A stretch of 37,802 nucleotides of DNA, from the NCBI GenBank assembly GCA_035294325.1, contig DATGLE010000235.1:1-37802 (forward strand), given 5' to 3'. Source of the DNA: DATGLE01 sp035294325. GTDB lineage: Bacteria > Chloroflexota > Ktedonobacteria > Ktedonobacterales > Ktedonobacteraceae. Shown one piece after another: positions 14,586-22,722 of the stretch. Made by a program: the position numbers and the translations under genes. How positions within the stretch are numbered: position 1 is the stretch's first letter; every line of letters starts with the position of its first letter. The notes under the pieces are model-generated. The model was not told the DNA's origin. It made no database searches and was given only the letters and a program-made list of their open reading frames with translations.

Positions 14586-16910
14586 ATGTTGACAGGAATG
14601 CACCAGCAAGCGCGGCCCACCGGGGTTGGCACCTCGCTGCCCCGCCAGGATGGGCCTGACAAAGTAACCGGGCGCGCACGCTATGCAGGTGATCGCAAGC
14701 TGCCGGGCATGCTCTATGCTCGCCTGGTCATGAGTCCGTATGCTCATGCGCGTATTGCGCGTATCGATACATCCGCCGCCCTCTCCATACCTGGAGTTGT
14801 AGCTATTTTTACCGCTGAAACGCTGGGCATGGCTCAGGAGGATAAGCTCTCGCGCGCGCAGTGTCCACTGGCGCGGCAGGAGGTCTTGTGGTGCGGGCAT
14901 CCAGTCGCCGTCGTGGTTGGCGAGACGGAGGCGTGCGCCGAGGATGGGAGCGCCGCCGTGGAGGTCGATTACGAAGATCTGCCGGTAGTCATTGATCCCG
15001 AGGCCGCCATTCATCCTGATTCGCCGCTGGCCTGCGCGCTTGGCGAGGTCAGAGCCGGCGCCGGAGGGGCCGGGCATGCTCCCTTTCCTCTGATGGAAGC
15101 TCCAGTCGATGAGGAGGACCATTCAGAGAATGTCTTTCAGGTCCTCCCACTGAGGATGGGCGATATCGAGGCCGGGCTGCGCGAAGCCGAGGTTGTGGTT
15201 GAGGGCAGCTATCGCACTCATGCGGTCCACCAGTCCTATATGGAGCCGCAGTCGGTCACGGTAGCGCCAGGCCCTTCCGGCCAGGAGGTGACGATCTGGT
15301 CGAGCACACAGGGACTGTACCTGGTACGCTCGGCGGTGGCGAAGGCGCTCAAGATGCCCGCGCGGCGCATCCATGTCGAGTCGGTGCCTGTCGGGGGCGG
15401 GTTCGGCGGCAAAGAAAGCCTGCTTGAACCGCTGGCGGCGGCGATAGCCTTGAAGTTGCGCAGGCCGATCCGCCTGATCTACACACGGCAGGAGGATCTG
15501 CTGGCGGGCAATCCCGCGCCTCAGATGGTAATTAATCTCAAGCTGGGCGCGAAGAGGGATGGCACGCTCACAGCTATCTCCGCGCGGATGATCCTTGACT
15601 CGGGGGCGTACCCCTATCCGCTGGGAGGCTTTGCTGGTTTCCATTTCGCCAGCGTCTATCGCTGCCCCAATATCGATGTCCGCTGCTACGTGGTGCAGAC
15701 CAATAAGCCTGGCACCGGTCCCTATCGCGCTCCTGCCGGCCCGCAGGCGTATTTTGCGCTGGAGACGTTGGTGCAGGAATTATGCCAGCGGCTTGCTATG
15801 GATCCGCTTGAGTTCCGCCGCCTCAATGCGCTCAGGGAAGGCGATCCGAACATCATGCGTGGGCGGTGGCCGCGCATCGGCCTGCTGGAGTGCCTGGAAC
15901 AGATCCAGCAGCATCCGCTATGGACGCAGCGCGAGCAGTTCAGGCAGCAGGTGCCGGAAGAACTGAAAGGCTGGAAGATTGGGATAGGCGCCGCCGCCGG
16001 CGGCTGGCCTGGCGGAACGGAGCCGGCTGCCGCGCTCTGTCGACTGGAGGACGATGGCACATTCACGGTGGTGGTTGGCAGCGTCGATATGTCAGGCTCG
16101 GATACGGCGTTCGCGCTGATTGCCTCCGAAGTGCTGGGCCAGCCAGGATCGGCTGTGAACGTTGCCCACGATAATACCGATTCCATGCCCTACAGCGGCA
16201 TCTCCGCTGGCAGCAAGACGACCTATACCGTGGGAGCAGCGGTGCAGGCGGCGGCGCGCGATGCCCGCAATCAGATCTTCATTATTGCTGCCGACATGCT
16301 GGAGGCGTCCGCCGAGGATATGGAGATGCGCGAGGGCCGGGTGATGGTCAGGGGCGTTCCAGATAAATACGTCACCTTGCAGCAGATCGCCGGAAAAACG
16401 ATGGACTTCGGCGCTCCCTACGAGCCGATCCTGGGGCGCGGGCGTTCGGCCAACCGCGTCGCGTCGCCCATGTTTGCCGCACATGTCGCACGCGTGGCGG
16501 TCGATCCCGAGACGGGTGAGGTGCGCGTGCTCGACTATGTTGCCGCGCAGGATGTTGGCCGCGCCATTAATCGCGCCGAGGTTGAGGGGCAGATCCATGG
16601 CGGCGTAATGCAGGGCATCGGCTGGGCGCTCTTCGAGGGCCTCCAGTATGATGAGAACGGGCAGTTGCTCACGGCGACGCTGATGGATTATGCGCTGCCA
16701 CAGAGCGAGAGCGCACCCACGATCACACCGCTGGTGGTAGAGGTGCCATCCGGCCTCGGCCCATTCGGCGCGCGCGGCGTAGGCGAGCCGCCCGTTGTCC
16801 CGGTGGCCGCGACCATCGCCAATGCGATCAGGGATGCGGTTGGCGTGCGTATGACGCAGCTTCCAATGTCGCCTGAACGCGTCTTTGCCTCTTTGCAAGA
16901 AGAGGGATGA
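14586..16910 (+). CDS. Molybdopterin-binding large subunit of a xanthine dehydrogenase-family hydroxylase
   Basis: Catalytic (L-type) subunit of the xanthine oxidase/aldehyde oxidase/CO dehydrogenase family, which hydroxylates a substrate at a Mo-pyranopterin centre. The N-terminal hammerhead domain starts GPDKVTGRARYAGD. The cofactor-binding loop GGGFGGKE is at residues 270-277, and GPYRAPAGPQAYFALE follows later. The conserved catalytic Glu lies in GVGEPP (E734) near the C-terminus. It has 774 residues, normal for a separate large subunit. ATG at 14586 has AAGGAGG 12 nt upstream. The FAD and 2Fe-2S subunits and cofactor-maturation genes are not in the window. The substrate cannot be told, and the CO dehydrogenase-specific active-site Cys loop is not evident. 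Confidence 0.9.
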   Translation: MLTGMHQQARPTGVGTSLPRQDGPDKVTGRARYAGDRKLPGMLYARLVMSPYAHARIARIDTSAALSIPGVVAIFTAETLGMAQEDKLSRAQCPLARQEVLWCGHPVAVVVGETEACAEDGSAAVEVDYEDLPVVIDPEAAIHPDSPLACALGEVRAGAGGAGHAPFPLMEAPVDEEDHSENVFQVLPLRMGDIEAGLREAEVVVEGSYRTHAVHQSYMEPQSVTVAPGPSGQEVTIWSSTQGLYLVRSAVAKALKMPARRIHVESVPVGGGFGGKESLLEPLAAAIALKLRRPIRLIYTRQEDLLAGNPAPQMVINLKLGAKRDGTLTAISARMILDSGAYPYPLGGFAGFHFASVYRCPNIDVRCYVVQTNKPGTGPYRAPAGPQAYFALETLVQELCQRLAMDPLEFRRLNALREGDPNIMRGRWPRIGLLECLEQIQQHPLWTQREQFRQQVPEELKGWKIGIGAAAGGWPGGTEPAAALCRLEDDGTFTVVVGSVDMSGSDTAFALIASEVLGQPGSAVNVAHDNTDSMPYSGISAGSKTTYTVGAAVQAAARDARNQIFIIAADMLEASAEDMEMREGRVMVRGVPDKYVTLQQIAGKTMDFGAPYEPILGRGRSANRVASPMFAAHVARVAVDPETGEVRVLDYVAAQDVGRAINRAEVEGQIHGGVMQGIGWALFEGLQYDENGQLLTATLMDYALPQSESAPTITPLVVEVPSGLGPFGARGVGEPPVVPVAATIANAIRDAVGVRMTQLPMSPERVFASLQEEG

Positions 16911-16925
16911 AAGGATACCTTTTTT

Positions 16926-17987
16926 ATGCAGCACCCTCCATCAATGGGGGCCTCTGAGAACAACCAGGAAGAAAATCACCGCTGGGGTGTGCCTCTGCCG
17001 GAGGCGCGTGAGGTAGTTTCTGGTATCTGGAAGATCAGCTTACCCATTCCTTTTCCACTGCGCGCTGTCAACGTATATGCCCTTATCGGCCCTTCCGGCT
17101 GGGCGCTGATCGACGCTGGCATGGGCACGCCCGATGGGCGTGCGGCCTTCGCAACAGGCTTGCGAAAGGCCGGCCTGGAGGTCAGCGCTCTGGAGGCCAT
17201 CGTACTCACCCATCACCATCCCGACCACATCGGCCTCTCCGGCGAACTTCAGGAGCAGAGCGGCGCGGCGGTCTACATGCACCCCATCGATGAAGATGTG
17301 ATGCAGCTCACCTGGTCGGGCGCTCTGCCACGGCGTTTTGGCCGCGTTTCGCGCTTTTTCGGGCAGCATGGGCTGCCTTCAACGGAGCTATGGACGCAGC
17401 GCGTGGAGCCGGAGGTGATGCGCAGTATCGTGAATGTGCCGCCGCATGCGGCGATGACTCTGGTAGAAGATGGGCAGAAAATTACGCTGGCCGGCGAAGA
17501 TTACCGCATTTTCTGGGTGCCCGGACATAGCGACGGCCAGATCTGCCTCTTCCGTGAGCGCGATGGGGTGTTCGTGGCCGCCGATCACGTCCTGCCGCGC
17601 ATCACGCCGAATATCGGTCTCTATTCAGAGAAGGAGCGCCCCAATCCGCTGAACGACTATCTTGAATCGCTCGGAAAGGTCAGATCGCTGCCTGCCAGTA
17701 TTGTCCTGCCAGGACATGGCGAGCCATTTCGCGATCTTGCCGGGCGCGCGGACGAAATCGTTGCCCATCATGAGGCGCGTTTGCAGCAACTTCTACAAAT
17801 GCTGGCGGAAGGCCCTCAACATGCCTACGCACTCACCGGGCGCATGTTTGGCTCACGGCTGAAAAACGACGAGGCGAAGCGTATGGCGATGGCGGAAGTC
17901 TTATCGCACCTCGAATATCTCCGTTATCAAGGACAAGTTGAACAGCGTGCTACTGGAGATGGACTCATCCATTACGCCATTGTGTGA
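16926..17987 (+). CDS. Metallo-beta-lactamase-fold hydrolase
   Basis: Binuclear metal hydrolase of the MBL superfamily. The signature THHHPDHIG is at residues 95-103, further metal ligands lie in GHSDGQ and AADHVLP, and LPGHGEPF supplies the last His. The C-terminal about 80 residues (from about residue 270) resemble the helical or winged-helix extension of LACTB2/glyoxalase II-like members (AHHEARLQQLLQML, then MAEVLSHLEYLRYQGQVEQ). It starts 15 bp after the molybdenum-hydroxylase gene, with AAAGGA upstream, so the two are probably co-transcribed. A thioesterase or lactone hydrolase acting on a product of the upstream enzyme is possible, but that is inference. Confidence 0.87.
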   Translation: MQHPPSMGASENNQEENHRWGVPLPEAREVVSGIWKISLPIPFPLRAVNVYALIGPSGWALIDAGMGTPDGRAAFATGLRKAGLEVSALEAIVLTHHHPDHIGLSGELQEQSGAAVYMHPIDEDVMQLTWSGALPRRFGRVSRFFGQHGLPSTELWTQRVEPEVMRSIVNVPPHAAMTLVEDGQKITLAGEDYRIFWVPGHSDGQICLFRERDGVFVAADHVLPRITPNIGLYSEKERPNPLNDYLESLGKVRSLPASIVLPGHGEPFRDLAGRADEIVAHHEARLQQLLQMLAEGPQHAYALTGRMFGSRLKNDEAKRMAMAEVLSHLEYLRYQGQVEQRATGDGLIHYAIV

Positions 17988-18028
17988 GTGATTTACAGCT
18001 ATAAAATCGAATTCGCAACTCGGCTTTT

Positions 18029-18071
18029 GAAGCCAGTTTTTCGGCTGTATGATAGCTATAAGCTGGCTTCT
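18029..18071. terminator. Imperfect inverted repeat downstream of the MBL gene
   Basis: GAAGCCAG (18029-18036) and CTGGCTTC (18063-18070) pair over 8 bp, extendable with a bulge, around a 26-nt loop. There is no strong T-tract. It may end the upstream operon or bind a regulator. Confidence 0.35.
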
Positions 18072-18118
18072 AAAGCGGGTTTATGGCGTCGATCAACCTA
18101 TAAGGCGTGACGAGAAGC

Positions 18119-18147
18119 TTGTATTTCTTTAATCCGCGTGCTATACT
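18119..18147 (+). promoter_or_regulatory. Promoter of the HU gene
   Basis: TTGTAT (18119-18124), 17-nt spacer, TATACT (18142-18147). TGC immediately before the -10 gives an extended -10 (TGn). The start site would be about 90 nt upstream of the HU start codon. Confidence 0.6.
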
Positions 18148-18245
18148 CCTAAACGGCAGTGAGATGATGCCGCTCTACAGGCCCAACAAAGTTCTATTGG
18201 AACTGGAAAGCGGCGTGTGTATTGTTGCTAGGAGGATTTGAAACG

Positions 18246-18572
18246 ATGCCTAAAGAAAAGACCACAAAGTCTGAACAGGCACCCGCGACCACGGTTGGCC
18301 GCCAGGAGCTTTCCAGGCGCATCGCCAAGCAGGCGAAGCTATCCCAAAAACAGGCGTCCGAAGTGCTGGAAGCAACGCTTGATGCTATCCGCGAGGCACT
18401 TCAAAGTGGCAATGAGGTACGACTGGTAGGCTTTGGCTCCTTCAAAGTGCGCCAGAGTGCCGCTCGCAAAGGGGTTAACCCTCGTGACCGCAAGCCTATC
18501 GAGGTGCCCGCGAAAGAACGTGTGCGTTTCTTCCCGGGCAAAGATCTCTCGGAGGCAGTGCTCAAGAAGTAG
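18246..18572 (+). CDS. hup: HU-family DNA-binding protein
   Basis: Nucleoid protein of the HU/IHF family that bends and compacts DNA as a dimer. After a short Lys/Thr-rich, probably disordered lead of about 18 residues (PKEKTTKSEQAPATT), the HU fold follows: helices ELSRRIAKQAKLSQKQASEVLEAT, then strands VRLVGFGSFKVRQ and the DNA-binding arm RKGVNPRDRKPIEVPAKERVRFFPGKDL with its conserved Pro. It has 108 residues from the ATG at 18246, which has GGAGG 10 nt upstream. A TTG at 18222 is rejected because it precedes the Shine-Dalgarno site. The N-terminal extension is longer than in standard 90-residue HU. Confidence 0.93.
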   Translation: MPKEKTTKSEQAPATTVGRQELSRRIAKQAKLSQKQASEVLEATLDAIREALQSGNEVRLVGFGSFKVRQSAARKGVNPRDRKPIEVPAKERVRFFPGKDLSEAVLKK

Positions 18573-18600
18573 TAAGTAGTGTCGTTTATCCTCGCTGCCG

Positions 18601-18687
18601 GCATAGCCCCCGGTGGGCACGGGGCCGGTGCAGAGTGGACAGGGTTAGCCTGCCTCCGGCCCGGTGCCGCTTACTCCGGGGCTATGC
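18601..18687. terminator. Large GC-rich hairpin after the HU gene
   Basis: Outer arms GCATAGCCCC (18601-18610) and GGGGCTATGC (18678-18687), with inner near-complementary arms at 18617-18628 and 18656-18667. It folds into a long hairpin 29 bp past the HU stop and before the macro-domain gene. It is likely a terminator or processing element and one more example of the palindromic intergenic repeats of this genome. Confidence 0.55.
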
Positions 18688-18726
18688 AACGTTCTTATCT
18701 TTAGCTTACATCCTATCGTCAAAACT

Positions 18727-19263
18727 ATGTTGACGCAGACGATTAACGGCGTGACACTTATCCTGATGCCAGGCAATATCGTCAACGTTGAGGCAGACGC
18801 TATTGTTAATGCGGCAAACTCGGCGCTCGCCGGCGGCGGCGGCGTCGATGGCGCCATTCATCGCGCCGGCGGCCCGAGTATTATGCAGGAATGCCGCAAG
18901 ATCGGCGGCTGCCCCACCGGAAACGCCGTGGCGACGACGGCGGGCAACCTCAAGGCACGCTACGTGTATCACGCCGTTGGCCCTATCTATCGTGGGCGCG
19001 GCGATGAGGAGCAGCTTCTTGCCAGCGCCTATCGCGCCTGCCTTGACCTGGCTGAACAGCACAAAATAAAGAGCATCGCCTTCCCTTCTCTCAGCACGGG
19101 CGCATATGGCTATCCACTGGATCTGGCTGCCCCGGTTGCTCTGCGGACGGTCATCGAGCATATCAAGCAGCCGACGAGCCTGCAACGAGTGCTCTTTGTG
19201 CTCTATGGCGGCGAATCCTACGCGGCCTACGAACGCGCTCTGCGCGGACTGCTGGCTCAGTAA
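18727..19263 (+). CDS. Macro-domain protein (ADP-ribose binding or hydrolase)
   Basis: Single macro domain of about 178 residues. ADP-ribose-binding motifs are visible: GNIVNVEADAIVNAANSALAGGGGVDGAIHRAGG near the N-terminus (Asn and the glycine loop), GNAVATTAGNL, and the C-terminal phosphate loop SIAFPSLSTGAYGYP. It resembles the YmdB/Af1521 type that removes ADP-ribose from proteins or O-acetyl-ADP-ribose. I choose the ATG at 18727. The frame is open to a GTG at 18664, but that lies in the upstream hairpin. No clear Shine-Dalgarno site is seen. The PadR gene follows 5 bp after the stop, so the two may be co-transcribed. Confidence 0.88.
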   Translation: MLTQTINGVTLILMPGNIVNVEADAIVNAANSALAGGGGVDGAIHRAGGPSIMQECRKIGGCPTGNAVATTAGNLKARYVYHAVGPIYRGRGDEEQLLASAYRACLDLAEQHKIKSIAFPSLSTGAYGYPLDLAAPVALRTVIEHIKQPTSLQRVLFVLYGGESYAAYERALRGLLAQ

Positions 19264-19268
19264 CGCCT

Positions 19269-19814
19269 ATGTCATCAATCCGACTGCTTATTCTGGGCGT
19301 CATGCTGCGCAAACAGCCCATTCACGGCTACGATGTGCGCCGCGAGCTGGAGCTTTGGGACGCTGACAGGTGGGCCAATATCGCCTACGGCTCGATCTAT
19401 TCCGCGCTCAATAAGATGGCGGAAGATGGACTGGTTCAGCCCGTCAGTCCCGAGCAGCATGCCAGAACCGCGCGCACCGAGTATGTCGTGACCGAGCGCG
19501 GTAAGGGGGAATTTGAGCGCCTGCTGCGCGAGTACTGGTGGGAGCCAAAGCCGATCATCGATCCCTTCCAGGTCGCACTGACCTTCATGGACAGCATGCC
19601 GCGCGATGAACTGCTGGCGGCTCTGCGCTATCGCGCGGACCAGAGGCGCGCATTCCTCTCCTCGGTTGATTATATCGTAGCTGGTAAGACAGCCCCTCCG
19701 CATGGTCAACGCCACTATGCAGAGAATATACGTCTCCTGGCTGCACATCTTGAGACCGAACTACGCTGGCTCGAAGAGGCCATCGCCAGAGTCGAGCGCG
19801 GCGAACTTCCCTGA
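19269..19814 (+). CDS. PadR-family transcriptional regulator
   Basis: Winged-helix repressor of 181 residues. The N-terminal PadR domain (LILGVMLRKQPIHGYDVRRELE, then YGSIYSALNKMAEDGLVQPV) is followed by the wing (EYVVTERGKGEFERLLREYW) and a C-terminal helical dimerisation region of the Vir-like type (ELLAALRYRADQRRAFLSSVDY, LETELRWLEEAIARVERGE). PadR repressors usually sense small hydrophobic molecules or drugs and control a neighbouring exporter. An ABC exporter of the daunorubicin-resistance type starts 255 bp downstream behind a palindromic promoter, which fits this role. Confidence 0.9.
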   Translation: MSSIRLLILGVMLRKQPIHGYDVRRELELWDADRWANIAYGSIYSALNKMAEDGLVQPVSPEQHARTARTEYVVTERGKGEFERLLREYWWEPKPIIDPFQVALTFMDSMPRDELLAALRYRADQRRAFLSSVDYIVAGKTAPPHGQRHYAENIRLLAAHLETELRWLEEAIARVERGELP

Positions 19815-19881
19815 TTTTTTCCTGTCTCCCGATCATCGATCAAGAACGTATCTGATCGCTGGCCCTGCACTTGCTCGCGTC

Positions 19882-19977
19882 TGTGGCGCTCGCTGAAGGT
19901 AGCAGGGATTATGCAAAAATGCGCTGCGTGCATTTTTGCATAATCCCTGCTACCTCTTTTGCCCGGCTCCGCCGGGC
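19882..19977. repeat. Three-hairpin intergenic repeat, copy C
   Basis: hp1-like segment around 19874-19893, with the same frame as copy B but two G-U-tolerant changes. hp2 is a perfect 26-bp palindrome, arms 19897-19922 and 19930-19955. hp3 is GCCCGGC tcc GCCGGGC at 19961-19977. The order hp1-hp2-hp3 matches copy A. The central palindrome is A/T-richer than in the other copies. It lies between padR and the ABC exporter promoter. Confidence 0.82.
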
Positions 19978-19991
19978 AATGACCTTACCTC

Positions 19992-20020
19992 TTGACAAGA
20001 TATTCAAATTTGTATAATAT
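19992..20020 (+). promoter_or_regulatory. Promoter of the ABC exporter operon
   Basis: TTGACA at 19992-19997 is a perfect -35. Two overlapping -10 candidates follow: TATAAT (20013-20018, 15-nt spacer) and TAATAT (20015-20020, 17-nt spacer). The -10 lies within the operator palindrome. Confidence 0.65.
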
Positions 20021-20050
20021 ACATATATATGTAACATACAAATTTGAATA
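20001..20050. promoter_or_regulatory. Large palindromic operator, probably PadR-bound
   Basis: Perfect 15-bp arms TATTCAAATTTGTAT (20001-20015) and ATACAAATTTGAATA (20036-20050) flank a 20-nt AT-only-like core. The core itself holds a smaller palindrome, ACATATATATGT (20021-20032). It covers the -10 and the expected start site of the exporter genes and ends just before the ribosome binding site. It fits a repressor operator, and the adjacent PadR protein is the natural candidate. Confidence 0.7.
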
Positions 20051-20069
20051 GCTGGAAAGGAGGCATAGT

Positions 20070-21098
20070 ATGGCGATAATCGAAACTGCGCAGTTGCGTA
20101 AGATCTTCAAGACGCGCTACAGCGTCGTGGAAGCGGTGCGCGGCGTCGATATGCGCGTAGACGAGGGCGAAATCTTCGGCTTTCTCGGACCAAACGGGGC
20201 TGGCAAAACGACGATGCTGCGTATGCTCACCACGCTCCTGCCGCCGAGTTCGGGACAGGCGCGCGTGGCCGGCTGCGATGTGCAGCGCGAGCCTGCGCGG
20301 GTGCGCGAGCGTATCGGCTATGTCAGCCAGAGCGGCGGTGTAGATAACAATGCTACTGGCCGCGAGAACCTGCTGCTCCAGGCGCGTCTGTATCGCATCG
20401 ACAAGCCTGCTATCCGCGCGGCGGAGCTACTGGCCGCGTTAGAACTTGAAGCCTGCGCTGATCGCATAGCGCGCACGTATTCGGGAGGCCAGCGCCGCCG
20501 CCTCGACGTGGCGCTGGGGATGGTGCACCGCCCGCGACTCCTATTTCTTGACGAGCCGACTACCGGGCTGGATCCGCAGAGCCGTGCGTGGCTCTGGAAC
20601 GAGGTGCGCAGCCTGCGCGCGGCGGGCACCACCATCTTTCTGACCACTCACTATCTCGAAGAAGCCGACGCCCTGTGTGATCGTTTAGCCATCATCGATG
20701 GGGGCAGAATCGTCGCCGAAGGCACGCCCACGGCGCTCAAGCGCTCGGTTGCTCACGATGTGATTACCTTCGGCCTCGATGTCTACAACGATACATTGCA
20801 GCGCGCGCAGGATCTTCTACGCGGCCAGCCTTTCGTGCATGAACTGCATGCGAGCAAGGATGAACTGCGCCTGTATGTATCGCAGGGCAATACCACGCTG
20901 CCGGTGATTATGCAGCTCTGTGCCAACGCGGGCATTAGCATTAACAGTATCGCACTGGCCCATCCAACCCTCGATGATGTGTTCTTGCGACTGACGGGCC
21001 ACTCGCTGCGCGATGAAGGTCCTGAGGAACACAAAGCGGCTGGCTATGACTGGAAAGCGAAGGCCACCGGCAGCAAAAAGAAAGCAGGTGCAAGATGA
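20070..21098 (+). CDS. ABC exporter ATP-binding protein (DrrA-like)
   Basis: Cytoplasmic ATPase of an ABC-2 type exporter, 342 residues. Walker A is GPNGAGKTT near residue 40, the signature YSGGQRRRLDVA is mid-protein, Walker B LLFLDEPTTGLDP follows, and the H-loop is in TTHYLEE. The C-terminal extension after the ABC domain is of the DrrA type found in daunorubicin-resistance and other drug exporters. ATG at 20070 has AAAGGAGG about 8 nt upstream. Its stop overlaps the permease start by ATGA, so the pair is coupled. The substrate is unknown; a drug or lipid is likely from the family. Confidence 0.93.
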   Translation: MAIIETAQLRKIFKTRYSVVEAVRGVDMRVDEGEIFGFLGPNGAGKTTMLRMLTTLLPPSSGQARVAGCDVQREPARVRERIGYVSQSGGVDNNATGRENLLLQARLYRIDKPAIRAAELLAALELEACADRIARTYSGGQRRRLDVALGMVHRPRLLFLDEPTTGLDPQSRAWLWNEVRSLRAAGTTIFLTTHYLEEADALCDRLAIIDGGRIVAEGTPTALKRSVAHDVITFGLDVYNDTLQRAQDLLRGQPFVHELHASKDELRLYVSQGNTTLPVIMQLCANAGISINSIALAHPTLDDVFLRLTGHSLRDEGPEEHKAAGYDWKAKATGSKKKAGAR

Positions 21099-21853
21099 AA
21101 GTCCTCCGCGATACGTATCTTCTCTTCTTACGCAGTGTGAAGGCGACCTGGCGCAGTCCGGCCTGGGTGATGATCGGGATTTTTCAGCCGATCTGCTATA
21201 TGCTGCTCTACGCGCCGCTGTTTAATCGGCTCACCCGTGTTCCGGGCTTTCCGCCGGGCAATGCGTTCCAGGTCTTTACCCCCGGCGTGCTGGTGATGCT
21301 GGGCTTGTTCAGCGCGACCTTCGTTGGCTACGATCTGATCTTTGAGCTGCGTGCTGGAGTAATCGAACGCCTGCGTGTGACGCCGGTGAGCCGGATGGCG
21401 CTGCTACTGGGGCCTGTGCTGCGCGATGTGGTGAATCTGCTGGCGCAGTCGCTGGCGCTGGTGCTGGTCGCGTGGCTGCTGGGACTGAGGGCCAGCCCGG
21501 TGGGTGTGCTGCTGGCGTTCGGCTTGCAGTTCTTGATGGGGCTGCTGATGGCCTCCTGTTCCTATGGCCTGGCGCTGGCGATCAAGGATGTCAACGCGAT
21601 GGCCTCGATCATTCAGACCTTCATCTTGCCAGTGTTGCTGCTTTCGGGTATCATACTACCGATGGAGTTAGCTCCTCCTGTTATTCACTATATTGCCGAC
21701 GCCAATCCATTTTTCTACGCCGTTGAAGCTGCGCGCGCGCTCTTTCATGGCGCCATAGGTGATGCCGCGGTCTGGCACGGCTTTGCGATCATGGCGCTGA
21801 TGGCGCTGCTGGCGATATTCTGGGCCGCGCGCAGTTTCCGCCATACTACCTGA
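21095..21853 (+). CDS. ABC-2 type exporter permease (DrrB-like)
   Basis: Membrane component partnered with the preceding ATPase, 252 residues. It has about six hydrophobic segments: AWVMIGIFQPICYMLLYAPLF, VLVMLGLFSATFVGYDLIF, a long stretch from residue about 110 to 155, FILPVLLLSGIILPM, and a final helix before the C-terminus. The ABC-2 signature region includes RAGVIERLRVTPVSR and the late ANPFFYAVEAARAL. The start overlaps the upstream stop (ATGA). Confidence 0.92.
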   Translation: MKVLRDTYLLFLRSVKATWRSPAWVMIGIFQPICYMLLYAPLFNRLTRVPGFPPGNAFQVFTPGVLVMLGLFSATFVGYDLIFELRAGVIERLRVTPVSRMALLLGPVLRDVVNLLAQSLALVLVAWLLGLRASPVGVLLAFGLQFLMGLLMASCSYGLALAIKDVNAMASIIQTFILPVLLLSGIILPMELAPPVIHYIADANPFFYAVEAARALFHGAIGDAAVWHGFAIMALMALLAIFWAARSFRHTT

Positions 21854-21857
21854 CATT

Positions 21858-21895
21858 CAGCCGGCGCGGGGCGTAGCCGCGAGAGATACCGGCTG
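21858..21895. terminator. Hairpin between the exporter and map
   Basis: CAGCCGG (21858-21864) pairs with CCGGCTG (21889-21895), with further GC-rich pairing inside. There is no T-tract. It probably gives partial termination or processing before map. Confidence 0.4.
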
Positions 21896-21927
21896 TAGCA
21901 TAGGATACATGCGAAAAGGTTAAAACA

Positions 21928-22722
21928 TTGCAATACTTGAAATCGGACAAAGAAATCGCGTACATGCGCCAGGCCGGCCTGCTCACCTGGCAGGCGCACC
22001 AGGTAGCGGCTGAACTGGTCAGACCTGGCGTAACCACCGCTGAGATCGATGCGGCCGTTGAAAAGTTCATTGCCGAGCACAGGGCGATTCCGCTCTTCAA
22101 AGGCGTACCGGGGAAGGTGCCATTTCCGGCGGTGGCCTGCATTTCGGTGAACGATCAGATCGTCCACGGCATCCCCGGCGAGCGCCGTCTTAAAGAAGGC
22201 GATATCGTGAGCATCGATATAGGCGTCAAGCTCAATGGCTGGTGTGGGGATGCCGCCGTGACCTACCCCGTAGGAAAGATCGACGCGAAAACGCAGCGCC
22301 TGCTCGATGTGACCGAGGGTGCGCTGCATCTCGCCATCGAACTGATCCCGAAATATAAGCGCTGGAGCCAGGTAGCAAAGGAGATTGAGGCGTATATCAA
22401 GGATGCCCACTTCTCCGTACTGGAGGGCCTGGTGGGACATGGCATCGGGCGCGAGATGTGGGAAGATCCGCAGGTTCCCAATTACTTCACGCGCCAGTAC
22501 GAGTCGTTCGGCGATTTCGAGCTTAAACCGGGCGTGGTGATCGCGGTTGAGCCGATGGTAAATATGGGTTCGCGGAAGTTCAAGGTGCTGCCCGATCACT
22601 GGACTATCGCGACTCTGGATGGCCTGCCGAGCGCGCATTTTGAGCATACGATTGCCATTACAAAGAAAGGGTTGCAGGTCCTGACGGCGGGGCCGGATGG
22701 TCAGGCGTGGGCGGTTGCATGA
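21928..22722 (+). CDS. map: Type I methionine aminopeptidase
   Basis: Removes the initiator Met from nascent proteins; metal-dependent pita-bread fold. Metal and catalytic regions are present: HGIPGERRLKEGDIVSIDIG with the first Asp, GWCGDAAVTYPVG with the second Asp, GHGIGREMWEDPQVPNY with the His, then GVVIAVEPMVNMG with the first Glu and the final Glu in HFEHTIAITKKG. It has 264 residues, the usual size. I choose the TTG at 21928, with AAAAGG 8 nt upstream. It restores the standard N-terminus (QYLKSDKEIAYMRQAGLLTWQAH). The stop TGA falls in an 18-bp tandem repeat. Confidence 0.95.
   Translation: MQYLKSDKEIAYMRQAGLLTWQAHQVAAELVRPGVTTAEIDAAVEKFIAEHRAIPLFKGVPGKVPFPAVACISVNDQIVHGIPGERRLKEGDIVSIDIGVKLNGWCGDAAVTYPVGKIDAKTQRLLDVTEGALHLAIELIPKYKRWSQVAKEIEAYIKDAHFSVLEGLVGHGIGREMWEDPQVPNYFTRQYESFGDFELKPGVVIAVEPMVNMGSRKFKVLPDHWTIATLDGLPSAHFEHTIAITKKGLQVLTAGPDGQAWAVA

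Noticed and set aside
16092..16934. 280-residue minus-strand frame opposite the molybdenum hydroxylase
   Set aside because: Shadow frame; no motif, and the plus-strand gene is clear.
18664..18726. Longer macro-domain protein starting at GTG 18664
   Set aside because: The extension lies in the arm of the hairpin downstream of hup and adds a non-family hydrophobic stretch; ATG 18727 begins just before the domain.
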